In this document: piece by piece, positions 10,301-22,216 of the stretch
Layout of the letters: every line of letters begins with the position of its first letter
Position numbering within the stretch: position 1 is the first letter of the stretch
Translations under genes and position numbers: made by a program
Assembly: GCA_023375785.1 (NCBI GenBank)
Contig: SZWC01000568.1
Coordinates: 297,525 to 361,524, forward strand
From: Penium margaritaceum
Taxonomy: Eukaryota > Streptophyta > Zygnematophyceae > Desmidiales > Peniaceae
Reading direction: 5' to 3'
Length of the DNA stretch: 64,000 bases
Notes under the pieces: model-generated
Databases searched by the model: none
What the model saw: only the letters and a program-made list of their open reading frames with translations
What the model was told of the DNA's origin: nothing

Positions 10301-13300
10301 CGAGTTGTGCCCTTCTTGCGCCCTACTTGCGCCCTAGTTGCGCCCTACTTGTGCCCTAGTTGTGCCCTAGTTATGCCCTACTTGTGCCCTACTTGCACCC
10401 TACTCGCGCCCTAGATGCACCCAATATGTGCCCTAGTTGCATCCTAGTTGCGTCCTTTTTGCGCCCTACTTTGCGCCCTAGTTGCGCCGTAGTTGTGCCG
10501 TAGTTGTGCCCAAGTTGCACCCTACTTTCGCCCTACTTGAACCCTAGTTGTACCATAGTTGCACCCTAGTTGTCCCTACTTGTGTCCTAGTCGTACCCTT
10601 ATTCTGCCTTTCTTCTGCCCTACTTATGCCGTAGTTTCCTCCTATTTGCACCTTACCCGCGCGGTACTTGCACCATAGTTGCACCCTATTTGTGCCCCAC
10701 TTGCGCCCTACTTGTGCCCTAGTTGCACCCTAGTTGCACCTTAGTTACGAACTAATTGTGTCCTAGTTACGCCCTAGTTGGGCCCTTGTTGTACCCTGGT
10801 TGTCCCCTAGTTGAACTTACTTGCGTCCTACTTGCACCCTAGTTGTGCCCTAGTTGCGCCATACTTGCGCCATACTTGCGCCCTACTTGGGCCCTAACTG
10901 CGCCCTACATGTGCTTTACTTGCATCCTACTTGCACCCTACTTACGCCCTACTTGCACCCTAGTTGTGGTCTAGTTGCGCCCTACTTGCGTCCTAGTTTC
11001 CCCCAAGTTACGCCATAGTTATACCTTACTTGCATCCTATTTCTAACCTAGTTGTACCCTAGTCGCGCACTAGTTACACCCTTGTTACGTCTTACTTGCA
11101 CCCTATGTTTGTTCTACTTGTACCCTTCTTGCGCCCTACTTGCGTCCTAGTTGCAACCTAGTTGTGCCCTATTTGCGCATTTCTTGCGCCCTACTTGCGC
11201 CCTACTAACATCCTTCATGCGCCCCTCTTGTGCCCTAGATGCACCCTAGTTGCCCAATAGTTTCTCCCTAAATACTACTTGCGCCCTTGTTGCGCCCTAC
11301 TTGCCTCCTAGTTTTGCCCTAGTTGCGCCTTACTTGTGTTGTACTTGCGCCGTACTTGGGCCCTAGTTGCGTCCTAGTTGGACCCTAGTTGCACCCTAGT
11401 TGCATCGTACTTGCACTCTACTTGTGCCCTACTTGCACCCTAGTTGCACCCTACTTGCGCCTTACTTGTGCCCTTCTTGCAATCTAGTTACGCCCTAGTT
11501 GTACCCTAGTTCCTTCCTAGTTGTACCCTAGTTGTGCCCTACATGCACCCTATTTCAGCCCAAGTTACACCGTAGTTGCACCCTACATATGCCCTAGTTG
11601 CGCCTTACTTGCACCCTACTTGCGTCCTACTTGCGCCCTACTTGCGCTATAGTTGTGTCCTAGTTGCACCATTTTTGTGTTCTACTTGCGTCCTACTTGC
11701 AACCTAGTTACGCCCTAATGCATCGTAGTTGCACCCTAGTTGCACCCTAGTTGCGCCCTATTTGTGCCCTACTTGCACCCTCCTTGCGCCTTGCTTGCAC
11801 CTGATTTGCGCCCTAGTTGCACCCTACTTGTGTCCTACTTGCATCCTACTTCGGCCAACATCCAAATTGTACCCTACTTGCATCCTACTTACGTCCTAGT
11901 ACCACCCTAGTTGCGCCCTACTTCCGCCCTATTTGCGCCCTAGTTGCGCCCAAGTTGCAACCATCTTTCACCCTAGTTCATCCTAGTTGCGTCCTGGTTA
12001 CGCCCTAGCTGCGTCCTACTTGCGCCCTACTTGCACCTTACTTGCGTCCTACTTACCCCCTACTTGCGTCCTAGTTGCGCCCTAGTTGCACCCTGGTTGT
12101 GTCCTAGTTGTACCCTAGTTGCACCCTACTTCTATCCTACTTGCGTCCTAGTTGCGTCCTAGTTGTGCCCTAGTTGCACTCTACTTATGCCCTACTTATG
12201 CCCTAGTTGCGCCCTAGTTGCACCCTGGTTGTGCCCTTGTTGCACCTTAGTTGCACCCGAGTTGCGCCCTAGTTGCGCCCTACTTGCACCCTTGTTGCGC
12301 CCTAGTTGCGCCCTACTTGCGGCCTACTTGTGTCCTACTTGTACCCTACTTGCACCCTACTTGCATCCTACATGCGCCCTAGTTGTGCCCTAGTTATGCC
12401 CTAGTTGTGCCTTAGTTGGGCCCTACTTGTGCCCTAGTTGCACCCTAGTTACACCCTAGTTGCGCCCTACTTGCGCCCTACTTGTGCCCTCCCTGTGCCC
12501 TCCTTGCACCCTACTTGCACCCCAGTTACGCCCTAGTTGCACCCTAGTTGCACCCTAGGTGTGCCCTAGTTGTGTCCTACTTGCGCTCTACGTGTGACCT
12601 ACTTGCACCCTAGTTGCAGCCTAGATGGACCCTAGTTACACCCTACTTGTGCCCTACTTGCGACCTACTTGCACCCTGCTTGCGTCCTAGTTGCACCCTA
12701 GTTGCACGCTAGTTGCACCCTACTTGCACCCTAGTTGCACCCTAATTGAGCCCTCATTGAGCCCTAGTTGCGCGTCAGTTGCACACTAGCTTTGCCCTAT
12801 TTGCGACCTAGTTGCGCCCTAGTTGCACCCTATTAGTGTGCTAGTTGTTCCCTAGTTACGCCCTAGTTGCGCCCTAGTTGCGCCCTACTTGTACACTAGT
12901 TGTGCCTTAGTTCCGCGTAAATTTGGCACTTGCTGCACCCTTATTTTGCCGTACTTGTGCCCAAGTTGTTCACTAATTGTACACTAGTTGCTCCCTACTT
13001 GCGTCTTAGTTACGCCCTAGTTGCGCCTAGTTTCATCCCAATTGCGCCTAAGTTACGTCCTAGTTGCGCCCCACTTGCATCCCAATGGTGTCCGAGTTAC
13101 GCCCCTGTTGCACCTTAGTAACACGCTAATTGCAGCCTAGGTACGCCCCCTTGTGCGCCCTAGTTGCGCCCTAGTTGCACCCTACTTGTACCCTTTTTGC
13201 ACCCTAGTTGCGCCCTACTTGCGCCCATCTTGCACTTTAGTCAAACCCTAATTGTGACCTAATTGTGTCCTATTTGGGCCCTAGTTGCACCCTAGTTTCA

Positions 13301-16300
13301 CCCTAGTTTGTCCCTAGTTTCACGATACCTGGGCCCTACTTGTGCCCTAGCTGCACTCTAGTTGTGCTCTAGTTGCAGCCTAGTTACACCCTAGTTGCAC
13401 CCTATCTGCGCCGTACTTACGCCATAGTTGCGCCCTAGTAGTGGCCTCGTTGTGTCCTAGTTGCGCCCTACTTGCACCCTATATGTTCCCTACTTGTACG
13501 CTACTTTTGTCCTACTTGCGTCCAAGTTGCGCCCAAGTTACGGTCTAGTTGCGACCTAGTTCCGCCCTACTTGCGCCCTACATGCGCCCAAGTTGCACCC
13601 TAGTTGCACCCTAGTTCTGTCCTAGTTGCACCCTATATGTGCCCTATTTGCGCCCTAGTTGCGCCGCAGCTATGCCCAAGTCGCGCCCTAGTTGTGTCGT
13701 ACTTGCACCCTACTTGCGCCCTAGTTGCACCTTTGTTACACCCTAGTTGTACCCTCGTTGTGCCCTACTTGCGTCCTACTTACGCCCTATTTGCGTCTTA
13801 GTTGCACCTAAGTTGCGCCCTTGTTATACCCTGCTTGCGTCCTGCTTGGGCCCTACTTGTGCCCTAGTTGTGCCATAGTTGCACCATAGTTGTACCCTAG
13901 TTGTGCCCTTCTCTTGCTCTACTTGCACCCTAGTTGCACCCTAGTTGTGTCCTAGTTGTGTCTTAGTCGCACACTAGTTGCGCCCTACTTATGCCCTACT
14001 TGCGTCGTACTTGCACCCTAGTTGCATCCTAGTTGCGCCCTACTTATGCCTTCATTGTACCCTAAAATTGCGCCCTACTTGTAGCCTAGTTGAGCCCTAG
14101 TTTTGCCCTAGTTGTGTACTAGTTGCGTCCTAGTTGCACCCTTCTTGTGCCCTACTTGTACCCTACTTGCGCCCTACTTGTGCCCTACTTACGCCCTAGT
14201 TACGCCCTAGTTGTGCCCTGGTTGTGCCCTTCTTGTGCCCTAGTTGCACCCGACTTGCGCCCAAGTTGTGCCCTACTTTTGCCCTACTTGCCCCGAACTT
14301 GTTCCCTACTTGCGCCCTAGTTGCGTCCTAGTTGCACCCATGTTGCGCCCTACTTGCGCTCTACTTGCGGCCTACTTGCGCACTAGTTGTGCACTACTTA
14401 CGCTCTACTTATGTTCTAGTTGCGCCATAGTTACCTTTTAGTTGCGTCCTAGTTGCACCCTACTTGTGCCCTACTTGCACCATAGTTGTACCTTAGTTAC
14501 ACCCTAGTTGTGCCCTAGTTGCGACCCACTTGCGCCCTACTTCCACACTACTTGTGCTCTACTTACACCCTTGTTGCGCCCTAGTTGCGCCCTAGTTATG
14601 CCCTAGTTGCGCCCTAGTTGCGCCCTAGTTGCGCCTTAGTTGCACCCTCATTGCGCCCTACTTGCGCCCTACTTGTGCCTTAGTTGTGCCCTAGTTGCGC
14701 CCTTGTTACGCACAAGTTGCGTCCTTGTTACGCCCTAGTTGCGCCTTCCTTGCGCCCTACTTGCACCCCAGTTGTGCCCTAGTTGCGTCCTAGTTGTGCC
14801 CTAGTTGCACCCTACATGTGCCCTCCTTACACCCTACTTCCGTCCTAGTTGCACCCTACTTACTCCCTAGTTGCTCCCTCGTTGCACCCTAGTTGCACCC
14901 TAGTTGTGCCCTACTTGCACCCTACTTGTGCCCTACTTCCTCCTTACTTGCGCCCTAGTTACACCCTAGTTGCTCCTTACTTGTGCTCTACTTGCACTCT
15001 ACTTGCACCCTACGTGCGCCCTACTTGCGCCCTAGTTACGCCCTAGTTACACCCTACTTGTACCCTACTTAGGCCCTAGTTGCGCCCTACTTGTGCCCTA
15101 GTTGCGCCCTAGTTGCACCCTACTTATGTCGTACTTGTGCTGTACTTACGCCCTAGTTGTGCCGAAGTTGCACCCTGTTTGTGCCATACTTACGCCCTAC
15201 TTGCGCGATACTTGTGCCCTACTTGTGCCCTAGTTGCATCCTAGTTGCGCCCTAGTTGTGCCCTAGTTGTGCCTTTCTTGCCCCCTACTTGCGCCCTAGT
15301 TGCACCGTGGTTGCGTCCTAAATCTGCCCTAGTAACGCCCTTCTTGCACCCTCCTTGCACCCTATTTATGTCCTAGTTATACCCTACTTATGCCCTATTT
15401 GTATCCTACATGCGCCCTTCTTGTACCCTAGTTGTGTCCTAGTTGCGTCGTACTTGGGCCCTCCTTGCACCCTAGTTACGCCCTAGTTGCGCCCTAGTTT
15501 TGCCCTAGTTGCACCGTAGTTGCACATCAGTTACGCCCTACTTGCGCCCTACTTGGGCCCTACTCCTACCTTAGTTGCACCTTGGTTGTACCAAAGTTGC
15601 ACCATACTTGCGTCCTACTTGGGTCCAATTTGTGTTATAGTTGTACCCTAGTTGCGCCCTAGTTGTGTCCTAGTTGCATCCTAGTTGCGTCCTACTTGCG
15701 CCCTACTTGTGCCCTAGTTGCACCCTTGTTTTTACCCTAGTCGCACCCTAGTTGTGCCCTGGTTGTGCCCTAGCTCAGCCCTAGTTGCGGTCCAGCTGTG
15801 CCCTAGTTGTGCCCTGGTTGCGCCCTTGTTGCGCCCTAGTTACGCCTTACTTGCACCCTAGTTGTGCCCTATTTGTGTCCTAGTTGTGTCCTAGTTGTGC
15901 CCTAGTTGAACCCTACTTCTCCCCTACTTACACCTTACTTGCATCCTACTTGCACCCTACTCGCACCCTACTTGCGTCATACATGCGCCCTAGTTATCCC
16001 CTAGTTGCGTCCTAGTTAAGCCCTAGTTACACCCTAGTTGTACCCTATTTGTTCCTAGTTACACCCTACATTCCACCTAGTTGCGCCCTAGTCGCACAAT
16101 ACTTGCACGCTACTTGCGCCCTACTTGCACCCTACTTGCGCCCTAGTTGTGCCCTAGTTGCACCCTATTTGTGCTCTACTTGTGCCCTACTTGCATGCAA
16201 GTTACACCCTAGTTACTCCCTAGTTGTTACTACTTGTGCGCTACTTGCGACCTACTTGCACCCTGTTTGCATCCTATTTGCACCCTAGTTGCGTGCTTAT

Positions 16301-17040
16301 TACACCCTACTTGTACCTCAGTTATGCCCTAATTGTGCTCTAGTTGAAGCCTAGTTGTGCCTCAGATGGGCTTTAGCTTTACCCTAGTTGCAATCTAGTT
16401 ACGCTCTACTTGCGTCCTAGTTACGCCCTAGTTGCGTCCTAGTTGTGCCCTAGTTGCGCCCTTCTTGCGCACTAGTTGCGCCTTAGTTTGGCACATTTTG
16501 CACCCTATTTCGGCTGTACTTGTTTCCAAGTTTCTCTCTAGTTGTGCGCTAGTTTCTCCCTAGTTGTGTCCTAGATGTGCACTAGTTGTGCTCTAGTTGC
16601 GCCCCAGTTGCGCCCCAGTTGTGCCCCAGTCACGCCCCAGTTGCACCCCAATTGCACCCCTCGTGCACCTCTGTTGTGCCCTAGTTATGCCCTAGTTGCA
16701 CCCTAGTTGTGCCCTAGGTATACCCTAGGTACGCACTAGTTGTGTCCTAGTTGTGCCCTAGTTCCGCGCTACTTGCGCCCTACTGGCACCCTTTTTGCGC
16801 CCAAGTTGCGCCCTACTTGCAGTCATCCTACACCCTAGGTGAACCCTACTTGCGCCCTACTTGCGTCCTATTTGCGACCTAGTTGCGTCCTAGTTGTATC
16901 CTAGTTGTGCCCTAGTTTCTCCCTTATTTTTTCTTATGTGCACCCTACTTGCGCCCTAGTTGTGCCCTAGTTGTGCTCTAGTTGCATCCTAGTTGCGTCC
17001 TAGTTGTGTCCTTCCTGCACCCTAGTTGCGTCCTAGTTGC
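6591..17040 (+). repeat. Segmental duplication, copy 1 (28S-5S fragment plus satellite)
   Basis: The stretch starting at GCCCCGGGAAGAG recurs at 25111 and stays colinear through the 28S fragment, the 5S fragment, its spacer and about 9.5 kb of satellite, including irregular units usable as landmarks (for example CATGCAAAACTACTTGCGCC). The 28S-5S part differs at about a dozen positions in 840 bp by eye. Homology fades just before the copia insertion. Confidence 0.85.
7331..7430 (+). rRNA. 5S rRNA fragment fused to 28S
   Basis: From CATACC the sequence follows 5S rRNA: CCGGATCCCATTCGCACTCCG, then TGGGATGGGTGACC, GGGAAGTCCT and a GTGTCGTACCC end. About 100 of about 119 bases are present; the first nine or so are lost at the junction with 28S. 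The middle (loop E arm) is rearranged relative to plant 5S. It has the same strand as the large rRNAs. A spacer of about 74 bp follows before the satellite. Confidence 0.85.
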
Positions 17041-17069
17041 GCCCTAGGTGCGGCCTAGTTGCGTCCTAG
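7505..17069 (+). repeat. 11-bp satellite array, block 1
   Basis: About 870 head-to-tail units of an 11-bp monomer, consensus TTGCGCCCTAG or TTGCGCCCTAC, with frequent TTGTGCCCTAG, TTGCACCCTAG and TTGCGTCCTAG variants. Indels of one or a few bases occasionally shift the phase. Because 11 is not a multiple of three, all plus frames read the same 11-residue peptide (like YLRPSCALVAP), broken when an in-frame TAG occurs. I see no gene within it. Confidence 0.97.
17065..17069. repeat. Target-site duplication of copia element 1 (left)
   Basis: CCTAG, part of the satellite monomer, matches CCTAG immediately after the right LTR at 22217-22221. Confidence 0.75.
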
Positions 17070-17493
17070 TGTTAGCTACTGAGCTAACCACCTCTGGCAG
17101 AGAAGCCGCGAAACCGAAAAGCTCACAAAGGATTTTAGGCCTTCTTCCTTTGTTGACATGTGTCATGCACCCCAAACTTAATCAGGCATACACTTCACCT
17201 TCAAGAGTACTAACGCTTTAGCATTACATCTCAAGAAGAGCTCAAGTCGTCAATACGCAAGAGAGAATCAAGCAAGGGTTAATTGATCAGCATGCAAGAC
17301 AAGTCCTTTTATAGCTGGCTGTCCAGTCCTAGAACTCAAAAGCACATTCCTGAGAACTGGCTTGACCCTGCCACATCACCAAGAGACTTGCACTGTGGGC
17401 TTGACACATAAGCATCCTTGCGCCAAGGTGACTGATCAGCCGTGTTGCTTCCCAAAAGCAACGGACTTTCTTTCTTGGAAGCTTCCAAAACAA
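17070..17493 (-). repeat. 3' LTR of element 1
   Basis: On the plus strand it starts TGTTAGCTACTGAGC and ends CTTCCAAAACAA, nearly identical to 21792-22216. A TATA-like CTTTTATA (plus strand) lies at 17306-17313. Confidence 0.93.
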
Positions 17494-17499
17494 CAAGAT

Positions 17500-17580
17500 G
17501 TGCATGGAGCCAGGATCGAACTCATGACCTCTCACTTGGCCAAATCAACAAAATGGCCAAGTTAACCACTCACCTACATG
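17500..17580 (-). other. tRNA-like segment with B-box motif beside the 3' LTR
   Basis: The minus strand reads GGTGAGTGGTTAAC (D-arm-like) and, about 45 bases on, GAGTTCGATCCTGG, close to the RNA polymerase III B box. The arms do not fold into a full tRNA cloverleaf, so this is tRNA-derived at most. The same segment is kept in the family fragment at 56845-56918. Confidence 0.4.
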
Positions 17581-17757
17581 GTGTACTCACAGGTCATATC
17601 TCACACGAGACAGAGCATAGTTGAGTCACCCTACAACAAATCCAGGGGTCATACCTCCACAAGGGGCAGAGCATTCCTGATCCGTCGTACAAGACTTGAA
17701 CAAGGGGCAAAAATATTCAACAAATCTCTCCATTGCACCTTGCGTCCGTTTCCATCA

Positions 17758-19440
17758 TCATTCTTCATCACTTGTGTTGACCATGCCGATACCTTGCCTG
17801 CCCGCCTGGTGGAGATCCTTGTCCAATGGCTTTGTAAGCATGTCAGCCCGGTTCAGCTTGGTGCCGACATACTCGAGCTCCACTGTCTGCTTGTAGACCA
17901 AGTCTCGAGCGTAGTGGTAGCGGATCTCGATGTGCTTTGTGCGCCTGGACAGGACGGGGTTCTTTGACATGTCAATGGCGCTCATGTTGTCAATCTTGAT
18001 GACCGTTGCCGTTGCCTGTGGTGCCTTCATCTCGGATAGCAAGCTTCATAGCCACTACATCTCTTTACACACCTCAGCCAAGGCGATGTACTCAGCTTCA
18101 GCTGTTGACAAAGAGACACATTCCTGCTTGCGACTTGCCCAACTGACTGCACCTCCATTCAACATACACACAAAGCCGGAGGTAGATTTTCTGTCATCGA
18201 TATTCGCTCCCCAATCAGCATCAGTGTAGAACATGAGACGGAGTGATGCGGATCCAGCGATGCCTCCAAACTGGAGCCCCACGTGCCGCGTCCCCTGAAG
18301 GTAGCGCATGATGTGATTCACGGCCTGCCAGTGAAGTGGACCGGATTGGCCACAAACCGGCTCACTTGTCCAACAGCATGGGCTATATCTGGTCGGATGG
18401 CAACCATGGCATACATCAGACTGCCCACTGCAGACTGATATGGGATGCCCAGCATGTCAGTTTTCTCCGCTTCATTCGATGGGGACATGGAGGTGGAGAG
18501 TTTGCACTCCGAGCTCATGGGTGTGCTGGCAGGTTTGCAATCTGCCATGTCGTATTGTTTGAGGATGGAGTCGATGTATTTTGTCTGGTTCAGGCTGATG
18601 GTACCTGCTACTCTGTCGCGCTTGATTGCAATTCCAAGATAGAAGTCAAGAGGACCCATGTCCTTCATTTTGAATCTGCTACTCAGCTGCCCCTTGAGAT
18701 CGTCTAGCAACTGCGTTGAAGAGGAGCATAGAATCAGGTCATCAACGTACAAGGCGACCAACATAGTCCCTTTGTCACTCTCATGCGCGTACATGCTAGG
18801 GTCATTGTCGCAGTGCATGAAGGACTCCTTGGCCATGAACGTGTCCATCTCCTGGTACCAAAGTCTTGGCGCTTGTTTTAGCCCATAGAGTGCCTTCACC
18901 AATCTACACACCTTGCCTTGAGGAGCATCAACCCCCTCCGGAACCTCCATCAATACCTCCTTGTCAAGTTTGCCGTAAAGGAAGGCTGTCTTGACATCCA
19001 TCTGGTGGACCTCCATGTTCTCGGCAGCAGCAATGGCGAGCATTGACCGGATGGAGGCAAACGTCACAACTGGGGCAAAGGTCTCATCGTACTCTGCGCC
19101 AGGCCGTTGGGAGAACCCCTTTGCTACCACCCGTGCCTTGTACTTGTCTATCTTGCCATCCTGTTTCCTTTTTACTTTCAGCACCCACTTGGACCCCACA
19201 ACGTGAGCCCCGGCAGGTCTGTCCACCAGCACCCAGGTCCCATTCTCTTCAATGGAGCTGAGTTCACTGCGAATTGCTTCGTCCCACTCTGCTTTGTCAG
19301 GCCGAGTGAGTGCCTCTGCGACAGACGTTGGCTCCTCTTGAACCAAGAATGAATAGTTGAAGCCTGTCCATTCACCCCTATCTGCGTCGTAATGCTGCCG
19401 AGGTACTTTGAGGCGTGAACTGCTCCTTGAACCTGCTGGC
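17758..19440 (-). pseudogene. Element 1 reverse transcriptase and RNase H
   Basis: This is the 3' part of a copia polyprotein. The reverse transcriptase (RVT_2 type) shows WVLKVKRKQDGKIDKYKARV, VKTAFLYGKLDKEVLMEVPE and the catalytic YVDDLILCSS near 18720-18775. RNase H follows with YTDADWGANIDDRKSTSGF near 18170-18235, AEAEYIALAEV near 18060-18100 and a C-terminal ADMLTKPL motif near 17840-17865. The enzymes would copy the element RNA into DNA in a virus-like particle. The frame is broken in places; as a fossil it is described only in outline. It lies downstream of the assembly gap in the same polyprotein as the gag-protease part. Confidence 0.93.
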
Positions 19441-19446
19441 TGGTGC

Positions 19447-20113
19447 NNNNNNNNNNNNNNNNNNNNNNNNNNNNNNNNNNNNNNNNNNNNNNNNNNNNNN
19501 NNNNNNNNNNNNNNNNNNNNNNNNNNNNNNNNNNNNNNNNNNNNNNNNNNNNNNNNNNNNNNNNNNNNNNNNNNNNNNNNNNNNNNNNNNNNNNNNNNNN
19601 NNNNNNNNNNNNNNNNNNNNNNNNNNNNNNNNNNNNNNNNNNNNNNNNNNNNNNNNNNNNNNNNNNNNNNNNNNNNNNNNNNNNNNNNNNNNNNNNNNNN
19701 NNNNNNNNNNNNNNNNNNNNNNNNNNNNNNNNNNNNNNNNNNNNNNNNNNNNNNNNNNNNNNNNNNNNNNNNNNNNNNNNNNNNNNNNNNNNNNNNNNNN
19801 NNNNNNNNNNNNNNNNNNNNNNNNNNNNNNNNNNNNNNNNNNNNNNNNNNNNNNNNNNNNNNNNNNNNNNNNNNNNNNNNNNNNNNNNNNNNNNNNNNNN
19901 NNNNNNNNNNNNNNNNNNNNNNNNNNNNNNNNNNNNNNNNNNNNNNNNNNNNNNNNNNNNNNNNNNNNNNNNNNNNNNNNNNNNNNNNNNNNNNNNNNNN
20001 NNNNNNNNNNNNNNNNNNNNNNNNNNNNNNNNNNNNNNNNNNNNNNNNNNNNNNNNNNNNNNNNNNNNNNNNNNNNNNNNNNNNNNNNNNNNNNNNNNNN
20101 NNNNNNNNNNNNN
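19447..20113. other. Assembly gap (667 Ns)
   Basis: A run of undetermined bases lies inside element 1, where the integrase core and the link to reverse transcriptase should be. Any open frame crossing it is an artefact. A single N also occurs at 21093. Confidence 1.
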
Positions 20114-21450
20114 AGAGCACGCGTTCCATTGCGCTTGAAGGGTTTCTTTTTCGCCTTGCCTTGAAGGCATGGCTCACACATGATCTCCGCTCCCTCCACC
20201 TCATCACCTAGCTCCATCCCACGCACTAGCTCCTGCTTTCCCATGAGCTCCAATGTGCGATGAGCCACGTGCCCAAAGCGCCTGTGCCACAGGTTCCTGG
20301 AGGATGTACACAGGCTAGAATGAACAGCCCTGGTGGCTGCATTTGCTTGCGGTTTTGTTGCCGAATCATCTGCTTCCACTGCTTCCGCTGCTCCAACATG
20401 TCCTTCCTCATCTGAGTCTGCATCGCTGCTCTCCTCGTCATCACTCTCGGCCAAAGATTCAGCCATTGAAGTTGTCGTTTTGGTCTGCAAGACGTAGTGT
20501 CCATCAACGCGAGGAACGTGTGCGACAACCTTCTTGGTAGAGTAGGAGATGTTGATGTCCTTGGTGGGAACTATCACTGCTTCCTTCTCTGTGAAGACCA
20601 CTGTCATGCCATGGTCAGTTATCTTAGAGACGGAGAGCAGGTTGGCTGTGAAGGAGGGCAAGTAGACCACCCCCTCTAGCTTGAGGTCGGAAACTCCACC
20701 GTTGACACCCACTGTGACCAGCTTGTCACCAATCCCCTCAGCTGCCTCAACCTTGCCGTTGGCCACTCTGAAGTTCTTGTTACACGGAGCAAGAGAGATG
20801 AAGTCTCTCTTCTCGTAAGTGGTGTGCTCGTTTGTGCCCGAGTCAAGGCCATAGGCTCCTGGCCTGAGTATCGCCCTCCCTTTGTTGGAGGCACACTCAG
20901 CCATCAAGCTTGTGGGATCCTTCCCACCATTTCCCCCTCGCCATTCATCCCCGTCTCCTCCCTCTCTCTTGGGTGCACGGCACTCTCGAGCCCAGTGTCC
21001 GGCCTTGCCACAGTTGTGGCAGTTTCCTTGGCGCTTTGCACCCCTTCCACTGTTGCTAGTGCTATTGTTTCCCTTGTACCCAGAGGATGAGGNAAGGCGG
21101 AGACATCCTCCCCTTCACCAAGCCTCATGCTGATGAGGTTTTGTAGAATGAAGAGACGGTTGGCAAGTGAGGAGGACTGAAACACCTTGCCGAGTTTGGC
21201 GTATGCCGCGGCTGCCACTGTACAACCGCTGATGTGTGAAAGGACTGAGGGTTGTATGGAGGACACAAGAATGGCGAGAGCCTTCTTGTTGAGCTTGACC
21301 CATGCCACAAGGTCAGCACCCTCCTCCTTTGGTGCTGGGATACTTTCGTCAAGATATCCTAGCAGATCTCTGTCATCCATGATGATCTCAAACTACCACT
21401 TCCAGAGTGAAAACCCCTCTCCATCAAACTTGAGGATGGGCGAATGATTC
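20114..21450 (-). pseudogene. Element 1 gag, protease and integrase start
   Basis: The 5' half of the copia polyprotein on the minus strand. Gag resembles the UBN2-type gag family (FDGEGFSLWKW, then DDRDLLGYLDESIPAP and a helical region ending in LISMRLGEGEDVSA). A CCHC zinc knuckle, CHNCGKAGHWAREC, lies near 20979-21022. The aspartic protease is marked by GLDSGTNEHTTY near 20816-20862. The GAG-pre-integrase domain follows with LWHRRFGHVAHRTLE and CEPCLQGKAKKKPF near 20145-20300, and the rest of the integrase falls in the gap. Gag would form the particle shell and the protease would cut the polyprotein. The reading frame is not fully intact. Confidence 0.92.
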
Positions 21451-21774
21451 CCTGGTTCCCCTGTCCCTACCATCCCCACAACTACAACTGCTTCAGCTGC
21501 TGCACCTGTTGTTGATGCCGATGAACCTGCGTTTGAGGCCGTTGTAGGCTGTTGGTGAGAAGAGGAAACTGCTTCCCCTGTTAACGTTGGCCGTTGCAAG
21601 TAGATGTAGGCTGATGTAGGCTGATGTCAGCTCCCAAGGTGGAAAGGTGCAGATGTGTTGCATTCCCCTCCTGCTGATGTTGCCCTTCAAATAGAGAAGT
21701 TGGGTGAGAGTGAAGACGCTCTCACTGCTTTTGACCTTAGCGGTTGCGTGCGTGAAACTTCCCTAACCAGAGGA

Positions 21775-21789
21775 GTGGGCCCATAACCC
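21775..21789 (-). other. Primer-binding site, half-tRNA type (element 1)
   Basis: The plus strand reads GTGGGCCCATAACCC, two bases from the 5' LTR. From memory of plant initiator tRNA-Met this equals its anticodon arm (anticodon CAT), so the element's RNA strand is complementary to the tRNA interior. Drosophila copia is known to prime this way. Confidence 0.8.
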
Positions 21790-21791
21790 TT

Positions 21792-22216
21792 TGTTAGCTA
21801 CTGAGCTAACCACCTCTGGCAGAGAAGCCGCGAAACCGAAAAGCTCACAAAAGGTTTTTAGGCCTTCTTCCTTTGTTGACATGTGTCATGCACCCCAAAC
21901 TTAATCAGGCATACACTTCACCTTCAAGAGTACTAACGCCTTAGCATTACATCTCAAGAAGAGCTCAAGTCGTCAATACGCAAGAGAGCATCAAGCAAGG
22001 GTTAGTTGATCAGCATGCAAGACAAGTCCTTTTATAGCTGGCTGTCCAGTCCTAGAATTCAAAAGCACATTCCTGAGAACTGGCTTGACCCTGCCACATC
22101 ACCAAGAGACTTGCGCTGTGGGCTTGACACATAAGCATCCTTGTGCCAAGGTGACTGATCAGCCATGTTGCTTCCCAGAAGCAACGGACTTTCTTTCTTG
22201 GAAGCTTCCAAAACAA
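21792..22216 (-). repeat. 5' LTR of element 1
   Basis: Pairs with 17070-17493. It is followed at 22217-22221 by CCTAG, the right target-site duplication, and then by resumed satellite. Confidence 0.93.
22029..22036 (-). promoter_or_regulatory. Probable TATA box in the 5' LTR of element 1
   Basis: The minus strand reads TATAAAAG in a suitable place to start the element's transcript. Conserved in both LTRs. Confidence 0.55.

Larger units (their letters stand above)
17070..22216 (-). mobile_element. Ty1/copia LTR retrotransposon, element 1 (in satellite)
   Basis: A near-complete element of about 5.15 kb on the minus strand, inserted in the 11-bp satellite. It has LTRs of about 424 bp at both ends, a primer site next to the right (5') LTR, and the domain order gag, protease, integrase, reverse transcriptase, RNase H that defines Ty1/copia. 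The LTRs differ by about ten positions by eye, so the insertion is fairly recent. The coding region is broken in a few places, and a 667-base assembly gap hides most of the integrase, so its original state cannot be fully judged. A fragment of the same family lies at 56705-57165. Confidence 0.95.

Noticed and set aside
19408-20211. Long frames on both strands across 19447-20113.
   Set aside because: They consist almost entirely of undetermined bases.
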